64,000 nucleotides of DNA from Austropuccinia psidii (GCA_023105745.1 JALGQZ010000008.1:20273866-20337865), one strand, 5' to 3'. Shown: positions 45,852-57,509, counted from the first letter of the stretch. The notes: generated from the sequence alone by a model not told the origin. Program-made: numbers and translations.

Positions 45852-46049
45852 TGTCTGAAAACGTGGTAAGACAAGAAAATATTGAAACTGCATCAACAGT
45901 AACTAGAATCACCCATGCAAGTACTGTCAATTCTGAATATAATAGTACTGTTATTATAACTCATAATAATGAACCAGAACCAATTTATTCAGAATTAATC
46001 AATTTAGACATTAATAATATTCTCCAAAAAGCTAACAATTTGGCCAATA
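45852..46049 (+). CDS. Element D: upstream exon of the accessory ORF
   Basis: A 198-nt fully open segment between TTTTAG and the donor ATAGTAAGT. It starts TG-TCT and reads SENVVRQENIETASTVTRIT and so on, ending LQKANNLAN. It is Thr/Ser/Asn-rich with an acidic tail (EPEPIYSELINLDINN). The exon leaves phase 1, which fits the +1 frame after the 63-nt intron. This is the best preserved of the three exons. An ATG start would need an upstream exon ending in A. I do not recognise a domain. 45646-45851 before it is an AT-rich leader without ORF. Confidence 0.55.
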
Positions 46050-46112
46050 GTAAGTTTTTGACGTAAAATTACTATTTTAAGCCTTTTTAATCATAATAAT
46101 GCCTTCAAACAG
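46050..46112 (+). other. Candidate 63-nt intron containing the gag start codon of D
   Basis: Donor GTAAGTTTTTG (a consensus GTAAGT) at 46050, acceptor TTCAAACAG ending at 46112. The gag ATG is 46099-46101, that is 14 nt from the intron end, the same as in B and C. Splicing would delete the gag start and fuse the upstream exon to the +1 frame (MEPATTPQAAP). Confidence 0.55.
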
Positions 46113-46628
46113 ATATGGAGCCAGCTACAACCCCTCAAGCAGCTCCCAAAAAGGTTATAGACATAATTATGGCAGAAGCCCATCAGTTGCAGAAGGACAA
46201 GGGTCAGTAGATGAATCCCAAACTGACAAATTATGCAATTCTGAATCTTATAACACTGTTTTACCTTCAAACAGCGCTTAAAGCTATACAAGAAGCCGCT
46301 GTGGACATATACAAAGCCAGCCAGAAGGCCTACAATAATGCATTGCAGCACAAAGAGTACCAGATCCTTGCAGATCTATGGAAAAACTGCATGAATTCTT
46401 ACCTGACTGGGAGAAAATTCCTGGGCCATTCCAAAACTTGAAAGTTACTCAATGGATGGCATCTATTGATGTAAAAGAAAAACATGATGCTTTTAACAGA
46501 AGAATGGAGGAAAAACAACCCTCTACCACCAAAGAAAGTGCCAAAAACAGCCCCAGTAGCCAGCAGCAGCAATTCCAATGTGAAGAAGCAGCCACAAGCT
46601 CAGAACAAGGACAAAGGCAGTGCAAAAG
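46099..46628 (+). pseudogene. Element D gag N-terminus
   Basis: Gag frame MPSNRYGASYNPSSSSQKGY (a Ser/Gly-rich start), stops near 46279 and 46334, then MEKLHEFLPDWEKIPGP and VTQWMASIDVKEKHDAFNRR, and a Gln/Ser-rich stretch up to 46628 where solo LTR3 enters. It corresponds to gag of B and C by position and start pattern but is little conserved at residue level here. The +1 frame over the same DNA is better conserved. Confidence 0.72.
46113..46628 (+). CDS. Element D: overlapping +1-frame ORF, first part
   Basis: The +1 frame after the candidate intron reads MEPATTPQAAPKKVIDIIMA, then (after a stop near 46208) a 76-codon open stretch with AIQEAAVDIYKASQKAYNNA and ILADLWKNCMNSYLTGRKFL. The block LW-x3-MNSYL and the spacing back to the IY pair match B and C without gaps over about 40 residues. 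It continues KNNPLPPKKVPKTAPVASSS and KKQPQAQNKDKG to the solo LTR3 at 46629. The last part is at 48658-48793. Stops: near 46208, 46439 and 46474. Confidence 0.55.
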
Positions 46629-48652
46629 GGTGAGCCTTTGAAATATGACCACATACCCAATAAGGTCACAAGAAAGACTCAGAATAATTGTACCTTTAAG
46701 ATAATTACACTAAAATTACTTAGAATAATTATACATTAAAAATAATTACTTTAAAAATACACAAATACCATAAATTGGTACAAAAATTGGTTTAACTTAA
46801 ATATCAATGAATCAAGATGTGAAATAAATTATACCATTCGATTCCCCATGGTAAAATACACATATATCATTTTTATGGCATATCTGTAAAGTCAATATTT
46901 AATGAGTTATAAGGAATAATACCTTATAAAAACCATAAATCCTTATTTATTTCAAGAACCAATGAAACAACATGTAAAATAAATTGTACCATTGGATTCC
47001 CCATGAAAATTCACACATAAAACAATTAATGAGCCAATTTTCAAAGTTAATACTTAAGGAATTAACCTGAATATATGCACTTTTTTGGTCAACGCATATA
47101 TTCAAGGATCATAGCTAATATCTCTTAAACTATACAAGATAGAGTGATGAACCAAAAATAAAGCTACCACGTAATTACTGTAAGAACACAGATATAAACT
47201 TTATTTTACCAATTATAATCAAGGTTAAAACCTATGATGAAATATTGATAAAAATCAACAGAGCTGTTGACCACTTTGTTGTGAAAGGGGTCCAAACTTA
47301 AAAAAAGTACACAGTTGGATTCTACTAGTTCATTCGTGAAGAATGATGTAATTTGTATTATTAAATTCAGGGTACAACCCCCTGAAATCATGGTTTGAAG
47401 TTTAAAATATTAAATTTCGACAGAAAAGATGGGGTACAAGAAAAATCATCAAAATTAGAGTTTTGATGATGTAATGAAAAGCTCTTGGCAGAATAATAAG
47501 GTTATGTCAGGCTATCAGAATTCACTCTCTGAATTGCTGTAGCGTGTAAAACTTAAACGTTATTACAGATCAAAGTTTGAGCTTAAATTGAGCAGTTATG
47601 ATCACCTACTGTAACCTTAAATTAAGTTTAACAGTCATATGAGTGATAAAATTGGTGAATACTATTAGTTTATGATTAAAACTAATAAAATCCACGAAAT
47701 TTGGGGTTCTTCCAAGCCTCTGATGTAATCAAACTTAGAGTTATAGTGATAACTCTAAATAATGGTGTAATAATGATGTAATATGGTTTGATCATGATGT
47801 AATCATCCTCAAACCTTAAAATATTGATCAATTCGAGTGGATATGATCATTACACGTCCACTAGAAGCCTGTTGGACTCTAGGAGGGAGGTATTTACTAT
47901 AAATAGAGCTCTTTTTACTCTGTTTTCCCCTCAGACGCATAAAAACATTAAATCAATTAAAGCAAAGGTAATTTCTTTATTCTTTATATATAAAACTATT
48001 TTATTATTAAAGACCAAAGACCACCTTGTTATAATCATCCATTTTGACGTGATTAAATCATTTATTTAATTGTTTTTGCTAAAAATCTCTCTAAAAAACT
48101 CATTTCCACGTAAAAATCAAGAATATTAGTAATTCTCTTTATTTTTATTGTAAATACAATTTGAAAAGGTTGTATTTATATTATTTTGGCGTAAAATATT
48201 ACAAAATTATTATATTAAGTGTTAAAAGTAGGTTTTTTTCTCTTATTACAATAATTTTCTCTTTATTATTATTTTAATAATTCCTGAATTAATATAAATA
48301 GTATTTATATTAATTTATAACCTTACTATTGGTAATATTATTGTTATTAATTTTTTTTTATTAATAGAAAACAATTTTCTACGCCTTTATTATTTGTTAG
48401 TAACAATAATAAAGTGCCTTTAAATATATTGATTATTTTATATTATTATATTTATTTTATTATATTATATTTTATAATATAAATTATATTATTATATTTA
48501 TTTAATAATATAATCATATCACGCCATAATTATAATAATTCTTTATTATCATAATTATTTTTATCTTATTTATTTCATTTATAAGGACATTCATAGTACA
48601 ATAAGTAAAATATTAGTAATTTTTACTTATTGTTTCATAGTTAAACCTTACA
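46629..48652 (+). repeat. Solo LTR, family 3, in gag of chromovirus D
   Basis: This is a 2024-bp plus-strand LTR from GGTGAGCC (first base altered from TGTGAGCC) to AACCTTACA with a perfect target duplication AAAAG (46624-46628 and 48653-48657). TATAAATAG is at 47898-47906. It has several TGATGTAAT words near 47720-47805. Confidence 0.95.
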
Positions 48653-48657
48653 AAAAG

Positions 48658-48793
48658 CCATGAAACCTTACAGCTGTAGGGCTATTGAATCCCAAATATT
48701 CAGCAGGATGCTATCAAAAATGTATTTCAGATGGCCAGAACAATGATGGAATTGCAGAAAAAGGATGAGGCAAGACTAAAATATCAAAAATGA
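48658..48793 (+). CDS. Element D: overlapping +1-frame ORF, C-terminal part
   Basis: After the solo LTR, one frame reads NIQQDAIKNVFQMARTMMEL then QKKDEARLKYQK and a stop at 48791-48793. The MART-x-ME block matches the end of the +1 frame in C (LNMARTLMEL) and B (FNMARTLMEF). A frame shift lies a few codons upstream (about 48680-48695). This shared end followed by a stop supports a real C-terminus. Confidence 0.55.
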
Positions 48794-50319
48794 TTTCTGA
48801 TATTCTGGATGGGATTCCAAACTTTTATATAGCTATAAATGACTTGAAAATTCATATTTCTGATAAAAATTCATCAATTTGTAACAATATTAAGACAAAT
48901 AACGTAAGTCTGAGCTGAATAAATGAGAAAGTTATGTTTTTTGAAAAAGGTTTGAGAACAATTAAAACTTCCAATAATGAAAATTCATTTGTATATAAGC
49001 TAAATGAAAAATCATACATTATTACTGAATTAACAGACAGATTTCCTAAATTAAATATTGATGACATAATTGAAACAAGAATAAAACAAGTCATAAAAAT
49101 TATCAAATAAATTATTGGGCAGCCCTTGATGATATTGCAAATTCATTTACTGAAGTAAAAACATATAAAATTGCCTTGAAAAAGTGTTTCTACACCTCAC
49201 AACAAGAAGTATCAAATTTAACAATGAAATTGGATCAAGTCACTTCTGATAATACTAGACAAACAGAATTATGGCAATGATTAACACATAAGGAAGATAT
49301 GTGTCAAATTGAAGTAATAAATTTAATACAAAGCTTCCAACATGAGCTCAGAAGTTCTTAAAGGTGTAGCAACAGTAAAATGAATTATATTAGACAATTA
49401 CTACACAGCTTACCAAGAATTTCTACACCTCTGAATCAAAATGAGGGTACAAGAATTCCCAATCCACAAGTACTGGATGTTAAAAATTTACAGTTAAAAA
49501 ATTAATTTTCCACTCCTTTTCATAACTTCAAACCATCAATGAGCCAAGCACTGTTGAAAGAAGTACCAAAACTCAAAGAATGGCCTCACTTCAGTGGTGA
49601 AGGAGAATATGACCATATGGAATTCATCAGAGGTATTGACATTATTAAAGAAGATTTTCAATTACCTGACAGATTTGTAACAGCAAGATTTAACACCTTG
49701 TTTACCAGATCAGCCCACAGATGGTATATAAAATTGAGACAAGCACATGGACACCAAAGTTGGACTTGGTGGAAAATTCAAATTATCAACAAATGAGCCA
49801 ATGATTTGTGGAGATTTAAGGTTAAAACAGCCTTGGAATCTTCTAAATTCAATGCTGAAAAAGACAAAGGTTTTCCTGGGTTTTGCCAACAAAAAAGATA
49901 GATTAACAGCATTATATCCTGACATGTCAGAACTTATGATTTACAGAAAAATTCTAAGACTATGTGGGGCTGACTTAGAAAATGTTTTGAAAAGCAGGAC
50001 TACTGAACAATATTCAGCAGAATATATCATTGATATAGTGGAAGAAGTAACCACCAGAACCAGAATTGGTTCTAGTAGGGTGAATCAGAAAAAAAGGTTT
50101 AATAAAACTTGGAAAGATTCTGTGGATAAAAGCTCCAAACAAAATTCTAATAATATAAAATATAAATCTGCATATGTAATCAGAAAGGGTGATATTTGCC
50201 AAAGCACCACACATTCAGCTAATGCATGTCCAAGGAAAGGGAAAATAAATGAAATTGACATTGAAAAGGAACCTGATGTTGAAAATGATGATGTAATTGA
50301 AGATAATTTAGATGATTAA
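48794..50319 (+). pseudogene. Element D gag: coiled coil, capsid, zinc knuckle
   Basis: Many-stop gag. 48800-49430 encodes a helical charged region (SICNN, NIDDIIETRIKQ). 49539-49796 is the capsid with WPHFSGEGEYDHMEFIRGID and RWYIKLRQAHGHQSWTWWK. A TGA at 49794 stands where relatives have Trp. A frameshift near 49880 leads to KKDRLTALYPDMSELM and LRLCGADLENVLKSR. The knuckle reads GDICQSTTHSANAC, so the first Cys is lost. An acidic tail ends at a TAA at 50317. Confidence 0.82.
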
Positions 50320-51273
50320 TGATCAATATTCTCTGAATATTCAAAATATATAGAAAATATCAATGTCACATCTGAAATCATGGAATCTTATCCCTATTAG
50401 CCACAATAGAGCAATGGTCCATTTCATTTATCAAAAATTCAAGATGCACAACTAATTAAAACCAAAAAAAACCGGGGAAAAGGTTATAAATATTGTAACT
50501 CCTGTATAACAGAAGTGGTAATTGAAAACCAACCCACTAAACTTTTACTTGACCCAGGAGCCTTCTTCTCTTGTGTTGGATAAACATTTGTTAAGACTTG
50601 TGTACCAAGTTTTGAAGATCAATTTTTTCCAATTGATGGCATAAAATTTAATAGTTCAAGTAATCCAATGAAAGAATTGGGCATATTTGAGACTACTGTT
50701 ATATTTCAACACATAAATGAAAATTTAAGAATAACTGTTGAATCTGTTGTTATGGAAAATTTCTCTAGTACCCATTTTATATTGGGAAATTACTATTCAA
50801 TCATGTATGGCATAGACTTGCATAAAAAAAACAACAGATACTTTACTATTGGAGACAATGAGAATCAGAGATTTCCCTTCTTACCTTTTAAGAGACACAT
50901 TCCAGTAAATAAAGTATCACCAGTCAACTTAGAATTAGAAAAATTTAAGTCTGAACAGGCAAATGAAGCAGAAATGAGTCTTCATCTCACTGATAAGCAG
51001 GAAAGTGAACTTTATTCTCTTTTATATGACCACAAAGAAGCCTTTGCATCAGATAAAGAACCACTAGGAGCAATTTTTTGTCATGAAGTTGACATTATAA
51101 TTAATATTAAAAGACCTTACCCACCACTCTTGAGAAAACCTACATATCCAGAAATTAATAAGTCAAGAGAAGCTCAGGAAATCCATATTAAAGATCTTCA
51201 AGACCTTTGTTTAATAAGAAAGGTTGGCCACAATGAGGAGGTAGAAATGACTACACCAATCATACTGGCATAG
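50320..51273 (+). pseudogene. Element D protease and linker
   Basis: The protease active site near 50545-50570 reads LLLDPGAFFSCVG, with Asp kept and Thr or Ser replaced by Pro. A TAA at 50581 follows, then the C-terminal half (50668 on): LGIFETTVIF, VVMENFSSTHFILGNYYS (family LGNDYL, Asp lost). The linker has EPLGAIFCHEVDIIINIKRP and LRKPTYPEINKSREAQE, and the frame stops at 51271 just before the RT. Confidence 0.83.
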
Positions 51274-52400
51274 AATAATGGAAAATCTAGGATGGTTGGA
51301 GACTTTAGAGCTCTGAGCACTTACAATGTCCCAGGAAGGTAGCCAATACCTAAAATCCAAATTTCCCTTATCGAAATATCTCAAGCAGTGTATATAAGCA
51401 CTATGGATGCCCTTAAAGGATTCCATCAAAATGTGGTGACACCAAGGGCAGGAAAATACTTGAGAATTTGTGTTTGTTGTGGAGTGTATCAATATTTGAG
51501 AATGCCTTTTGGTATCAAGAATGCACCTTCACACTTTAAAAGAATGATGAATGAAATATCCTCTGAAGAACTTTCAGAAGGATGGTTAATCATTTACATT
51601 GATGACAGTATTGTCTGTTACAAGACTTGGGAAGAACATATATAAATATTATCCAAAGGTTTGAGCAAAATACAATCTGTAAACATGAAAATTTCTTTGA
51701 AGAAATGTCATTTTGGATTCAAAGAACTCAAAGCACTGGGACATGTAGTATCTGGTTTATCGCTTGGAATTGACAAAAACAAAGTTGCAGCAGTACTAAC
51801 AAAACCTATGCCTCAGAGAAAAAAATAAATTCAGTCATTTTTGGGTTTTTCAGCATATTACAGACAGTGCAGTAAAGATTTTGCATCTATAGCAAGACCC
51901 TTTTATAAATTATGCAATAAAGACATAGTATTTGAAATGACTGTTGAAAGAGTGATAGCATTTGAATCCTTGAGACAAACCTTGACTACTGCTCCACTCT
52001 TTCTGATGCCAGACTTTAAGCTTGCCTTTAAGTTTTATATTGATGCATCAGGGGATGGGCTAGGTGCTGGACTTCATCAGGTCCAGATTATAAATGCTAA
52101 ACCTGTGGAAGAACACAGATGTTTCATATCCAGGAAAATCAAACCAGCTAAAGCTAGATATGGGGAAAGTCAGATGGAGTGTTTATGCCTTTCCCGGGCT
52201 TTAGAAAAGCTCAATTACTTCCTGGAAGGATGTGGTTTTGAAGTAATAACAGATTATAATGCTGTTAAATCACTTTTAAACATGAAAACACCTAACAGAC
52301 ATATTCTCAGATTGCAAATAGCCATACAGGAGAGTAGAGGTAATATGAATATTGTTCAAAAATATGGGAATACTCATAAAAATTTAGATTGACTGAGAAG
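51274..52400 (+). pseudogene. Element D reverse transcriptase and RNase H
   Basis: RT: VGDFRALSTYN near 51297, TMDALKGFHQNVVTPRAG, YLRMPFGIKNAPSHFKRMM and the intact active site IIYIDDSIVC (51388-51645), then stops to 51830. RNase H (51841-52392): [34 protein letters not shown] (first Asp kept), [22 protein letters not shown] (Glu kept), [19 protein letters not shown] (second Asp kept). The enzyme sites survive, but at least five stops break the polyprotein. Confidence 0.88.
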
Positions 52401-54065
52401 ATGGCCATTACCAAATAATATTGACAATCCTGCTTATGTTCCAGAAGAAGCTTCCCCACAGATCCTAATAGAAGGAATCAGTGTTACAGATCTGAACACC
52501 ACTTTCTTTGAAGAGGTAAGAAACAGTTATACTCACGATAAGAATTGTAGCATCTTATGCCAATTACTTACTAAAGGATGTAAAGAAAACTCTTTGATAA
52601 ATTTCTTCAATGAAATATGGAAAAGATCATACGATGCAGGAAGATTTCACTTACTGGATGGTATAATTTACCACAGAACTAAGCATACATGTGTCATGAA
52701 AGTTGTGGACAGGTCCTTAATTAATCTTGTACTAAAAGATTGCCATGACAGCCCCTTCTCAGGAAATCTACCTGAAGACAGGACAAGAGAGAAGATAAAG
52801 ACCTGTATATGGTGGCCAATGTGGCAGAAATATTTTGCAGAGTATTGCAATACCTGTGACAGATGTCAAAAGGCAAATAAATCCACTGAAAAAAGACTGG
52901 GAAATATGATCAGGATCCAAGAACCCTGCAGAACTTGGGAAATTGTCCATATGGATTGGATAACTGGCCTACCACCAGGAGATTATGGAAGTTATAATGC
53001 ATGCCTAGTGATTGTTGAATGATTTAGTAAAACTCAAATCTTTCTACCATGTCACAAAGATGATACAGCCATGGATACAGATATTCTAATACAGAATAGA
53101 GTAATATAATGGACTGGAATATTCACAAATATCATTAGATACAGAGATCCCAAATTTACCTCAGTAATATGGACAAATCTTCACCAATTATTTGGAACAA
53201 AGTTGTCCTTCTCTACAGCCTACCACCCACAAACTGATGGTCTGGCTGAAAGAATTATCCAAACCTTGGAAGATATGGTGAGAAGACTTTGGGCATATGA
53301 GCTTGAATCTAAAGATTGTGATCAATTCACCCATGTTTGGTGCACCCTGTCACATGCACTAAAATTGGCATACCAAACATCAATTCATGCCAGTACCAAT
53401 CAGACTCCTGCTTCCCTAGAGAAAAGATGGAATCCCAGATTACCCCAAGATTCCTTGGGGAAAAATTTGGTTTAATTACATCCCACAGCTTCTAGCTTCA
53501 AAGGAATTATAGATAAAGCTAGGAAACATGCATTAAGGTGCATGGAGGACTCATTTGCATATGCCAAAGACAAGTGGGACAAATCACATACAACCCCAGA
53601 GTACAAAGTGAAATCTTTAGTGTTTATATCTACCACCAACTTCAATAACATAAGAGGATGTAGAAAACTCAAAGGCTCCTTTTCAGGACCTTTTGTTATT
53701 ACGGCGCTCCATGGAGAAAATGCTATAGAAGTAGAAATATCTGATGAACTTAGTAAGAAGCATCCTACATTTCCAGTAAGCTTAATAAAGCCTTATAATT
53801 CTGGTGATGCTGAAAAATTGCCTTTAATGAATAAAGTTCCCCAGAATATACCTCCTGTTGAATCACCTGTTACTAAGAAAACTACTGAAGTACTCAAAGA
53901 AAGGAAATTGAGGAGTAAGAAAGTAAGGGAATACCTTGTGAGGTACAGTGACTGAACTTTTAAAGATTAATGGTTAGCAGAAAAGGACATACCTGAAGCT
54001 ACCAAGCTTCAGAGGAGATTCAGACACACTAGAAATAAAAATATTACAAAGTAATCTTCTTTTTT
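52401..54065 (+). pseudogene. Element D integrase and chromodomain
   Basis: Zinc region (52594-53022): DGIIYHRTKHTCVM, KDCHDSPFSGNLPEDRT (second His reads Asn), CNTCDRCQKAN. Core: HMDWITGLPPGDYGSYNACL (Asp kept), [10 protein letters not shown] (usual ISDRDPKF, Asp lost), [16 protein letters not shown] (Glu kept, 53203-53475). C-terminal domain 53542-53955 with KLKGSFSGPFVITALHGENA and the chromodomain-like KERKLRSKKVREYLVRYSD, followed by a TGA and WLAEKDIPEATKLQRRF. The purine run GGGGAGGGG at 54068-54076 is the polypurine tract. Confidence 0.87.
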
Positions 54066-54077
54066 ATGGGGAGGGGC

Positions 54078-55861
54078 TGTGAGCCATAGAGGTATTTCCA
54101 TATACCCAAAAGACCACAAAGAATAAAACAAAACACAATTATGAAAGAAATAAATTTACTTATAGTACAAAAACAAAATTTAAAATATAAATACAAATTA
54201 ATACACAAAAAGGAAATTTTGAGTACAATTTAAAAATAAAATTACATGGAAAATTTAGTTGAAAAAATTAAGTAAAAATTAATTTTGAACAAAATTACTA
54301 AAATTGAATTATTTTTGGAAAAACGTTATATAGAAATTATCATAACTTTTTTTCCAAGAAATAAACATATGAAAATATTTTACCATTAGACTCCTAATAA
54401 GAAATAAGGTGGGGTAACGTCTGTGTGAAATTTCTGTAATTCCACTCTACATAAGCTTAAATTAAGTTTTTAGTATTTTCTGTACAAAAAGTTGAAAATC
54501 TACAAAACCTTGATTTAATTCACATGACATGAGGTGTTAACCATCAGTTTTTGTGTTAAAATTGAGGTGTTATGTTTAGCTTAGAAGTTATGAGGAATTG
54601 AAGTATTTTCACTTCAAATGTCAAAATGTGAGCATGTATTACATAAGGGAACTATAATTTACATATAAGGTATTGATTATTACAGTTGTATAATGTAAGA
54701 ATTAAATTGAATTACATATGCAAATTGTAATTATAATACATGTTGAAGAATTAAAGAAAAAAAATAACTTGGAAAGATTAATTGTGGGGTGGAAAAGGAA
54801 CTTTAGCAATAAGGGGGAGCTAGACCCCCAAATTTCTTGCTGAAAGGTGTGAGATGTCAAAATCCACACAAAAGTTCATTTCTTTTGGCCTGGAATTGAG
54901 TCACAGGGTCTGTGTCTCAATTTATGATGAGGTTTTGATTCCAACCAGAGAAGTTTTAACTGTTGCCAAAAGGGTAAAACTACCCTTAAGTTAATACAAT
55001 CTTAGTGAAATTTTTTTAACTGGTTTCTATGTCTATTACACACATTCTAACATGTTTTGAAGTCTTAATAACCCAGTATTACTATCGAAATGGCTGATTT
55101 AAGGGTCCAAAGTGGCTGAAAATAGCAAAAAATATCTAAAACCAGCCCTTTTTTTGGTCTAAACCAGGGTTTAATGATGCCATAATTGGCTTTCATGTTT
55201 CAGTGTGTTTTCCACGATTGACAAGAGTATATTTTGTTTTTGGATTAGAAAATTGATGGCTATAAGAGAATGTCTTCTTTGTCCCTCTTTTTTCTTCATG
55301 TTAAAGTCTTTTCTTTTTAAAGTTAGTTTAAACACTGTTAAACAAATAAATAAAAGTTTACAACCACCAATTTTAAATCATTTTAAACCTTTTAACCATG
55401 TGAAAAAATCAACATAATCATTTTTACCCCTGAACCACCCCATAAGTGAATTAAAGTGTGTTTGATTACTGTTAACTTTGTCACTTTGAATCCAAATTCA
55501 CTCTGGTCACTTTTGGGTGTGTTTTCCATATAATAATCTTCTTAAAGACTCTGTTCTTATATTAATTTTCTGAAGTCCTTTTCTCAATTAATTCCAATTG
55601 AAATTTCTCTTGAAGAAATTTCTTTTGTAAGATTAAATATCTCTTGTAGAGTATTTTTTGATAAATTTTTATTGTTGGTAAAACAATAAATCTTCAGAAT
55701 ATTGTTGTTTTATACTTTTAAAATTAGAAAAAATAAAATTGGCATGTTTTTTCTTAAAAATCTTATTTCATACTATTTTTAATCAATTTTTCCCTTATGC
55801 AAATTTTGAGGACAGGAAAATTACTTGATTTTCTATCAAAGTTTCATATCCACACCTTACA
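54078..55861 (+). repeat. 3' LTR of D (LTR family 2)
   Basis: It is 1784 bp, from TGTGAGCC to CACACCTTACA. The GGGGGAGCTAGACCCCC inverted repeat near 54813-54829 is intact. The TATA box has decayed to TATAAGAG at 55261. Confidence 0.94.
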
Positions 55862-55866
55862 CTAGT

Positions 55867-56919
55867 GCAGGTACAACCCCAAAACTGGAAAAATTGGAAT
55901 TTTGGTGTTGATATTTTTGATCCGGCTTCATTAGCTCTTTCACGGACCAGACACTTTGGAGACCAATGTCCCACTTCTCCACAGTATTGACATGGGCATT
56001 TTGAGCTAGGTATTCTAGTATCAACTTTGTGAAGTTGTGATAAAGGAGTTTTATTGTGAGGGCTGTTATTAGGTAGTTTTCTCTGGCTATTAGCATTATT
56101 GGGAATTCTTGTTCCAAATCTTGAGGCCACAGTGATTCATGCAAGTTTGGTACTATGATCAAAACTTGGAGATGCGGTAGAGATTTGCCAAATCATATTA
56201 AGAAAGGCATCTGGAAGAACACTCATACTCAGATTTGTCACCATTATAGTATTGATGGAAGGGTTGATCAACTGATGCATTGAAGGAACAGAAAAAAATG
56301 CCAGCATGGTTAAAGCGTCAGAGTCAATTTGCCTGAGTTGATTCTCTAAATTGTGAATGGCCTCAGTGACAGTATTGGCAAGATTTTTGATGTTGTGGAG
56401 TTGGTCCAAAAAATTTTGAAACATGGTACTGGAATGAAAACCAACAGAGGACCAAGATGGGAAATTGAATCAATCCTTCAAAGCCTGATAGATTTGTCAA
56501 GCATCTGAGTTAAGAATCCTTGAGGTAACAGATTCATAGGAAAAATGATCCACACTATGTTGGATAAATAATAGTGCCACAATATTTTGTTTACAATTTT
56601 TTTCTTTTCTTGTTTGTTGAAAAGAATCAGGATCACACATGAAATATGTTGTCCAAGATAAGATGAGGTTTCTAAACCATAAATTGCAGTTCGTGCCATT
56701 GTCTTGCAGTCTTAGTTTAATCTTTTCAGCCAAAGAAATAAAATTCTGAAAAATTTCTGCCTGCATATTGGCCTCCATGATGATGTCCATGCCAACATCA
56801 TGATAATCTTTTGATTCAATAATTTGAATAAACAGATCCAATGTTGAGTAAGCTTTGCCAGAACAAGTATTACATGGTGCCAGCTTTAACAAGAACAGGA
56901 AAAAAAATTGATAATGCAA
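55867..56919 (-). pseudogene. Element E gag with CCHC knuckle
   Basis: Minus-strand copia gag. From high to low: CSGKAYSTLDLFIQIIESKD and QNFISLAEKIKLRL (56497-56919), then FLDQLHNIKNLANTVTEAIH (56137-56424), then a basic Asn/Ser-rich linker and a complete knuckle CQYCGEVGHWSPKC at 55951-55992. Two frame changes and a few stops separate the pieces. D splits E just downstream of the knuckle. The protease follows at 43836. Confidence 0.85.
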
Positions 56920-57051
56920 TGTATATAGTAAACTATAGGTAGTGGAAAGAACTAAAATAAGATAAAATAAAGTAGAATAGTATGATAAGAGGAATCCAAA
57001 AATGTAGAGTAATTTTTTTCAATTGAGTATACAAGATGAGCTACAAAGGTA

Positions 57052-57065
57052 GGAGGCCCATAACC
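57052..57065 (-). promoter_or_regulatory. Primer binding site of E (initiator-Met half-tRNA type)
   Basis: Directly inside the 5' LTR the minus strand reads GGTTATGGGCCTCC, complementary for its first 11 bases to the initiator tRNA-Met anticodon arm, as in F and G. Confidence 0.75.
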
Positions 57066-57504
57066 TATAGTTAATCCAGATTTTTCTTGCAAGTTCTGTG
57101 TATAAATATATATAAAGATTTCATATAATTTATTAATTTTAAATTTTTACAATATTTAAAAAAAAATTGTAATATAATTGGTACAACTGATATGATAATT
57201 GACAATTTAGGTTTATAAATAATCTCCCCTATCAAGAGATTAGCATACCTGTTAAAAATAAAGATATATATGAAATATATTTAAAAAATTAGTAAAAATT
57301 ACAATCAAAATTATTTAGGAAAAGATCTCCCCTATAAAGAGATTAGTGTACCTGTTTAAAATGAATATATATATAAAATATATTTAAAAAATTAGTAAAA
57401 ATTTGTATCATATTATTATTTATATTATAAAAATTTTTTTTAAAAATATTCATTTTGTACTATCACTAGATTAGGTTTTGATATTGTATTTGCATAATAC
57501 AACA
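57066..57504 (-). repeat. 5' LTR of E, 439 bp, with internal duplication
   Basis: It matches 23330-23510 and 28224-28417. A segment of about 100 bp (CCCCTAT-AGAGATTAG to the next CCCCTATAAAGAGATTAG, 57228-57340) is present twice here and once in the 3' LTR, which explains the length difference. Confidence 0.9.
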
Positions 57505-57509
57505 ATTGA

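Larger units (their letters stand above)
43837..55861 (+). mobile_element. Ty3/gypsy chromovirus D, inserted between gag and protease of E
   Basis: This is a plus-strand gypsy element with LTR family 2 at both ends (1791 and 1784 bp) and flanks CTCGT (43832-43836) and CTAGT (55862-55866), four of five matching. It has all domains: PBS 45630, accessory exon, gag, protease, RT with YIDD, RNase H, integrase, chromodomain, polypurine tract 54066-54077. A solo LTR3 sits in gag (46629-48652). Many stops, several of the TGG to TGA type, and frameshifts make it inactive. Confidence 0.95.
23330..57504 (-). mobile_element. Ty1/copia element E, a 34-kb span holding four nested insertions
   Basis: This is a copia element on the minus strand with its 5' LTR at 57066-57504 and its 3' LTR at 23330-23510 plus 28224-28417. 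The target duplication ATTGA is perfect at 23325-23329 and 57505-57509. Its own sequence, read from high to low, is LTR, PBS, gag, PR, GAG-pre-integrase, integrase, RT, RNase H, LTR, about 5.3 kb in all. Nested within it are D (43837-55861), C (32428-43100), a solo LTR2 (30088-31906) and copia F (23511-28218). Its order of domains continues correctly across each insertion, which proves the nesting. Confidence 0.93.

Noticed and set aside
47824..48069. 81-codon plus-strand frame in solo LTR3
   Set aside because: It spans the TATA box and start region of the LTR, and the other LTR3 copies do not keep it open.
54866..55417. Small plus-strand frames in LTR2 copies (for example 10584-10890, 44619-44816, 55205-55417)
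   Set aside because: They recur because the LTR recurs, but they are interrupted differently in each copy and overlap the TATA region. Conserved non-coding sequence explains them better.
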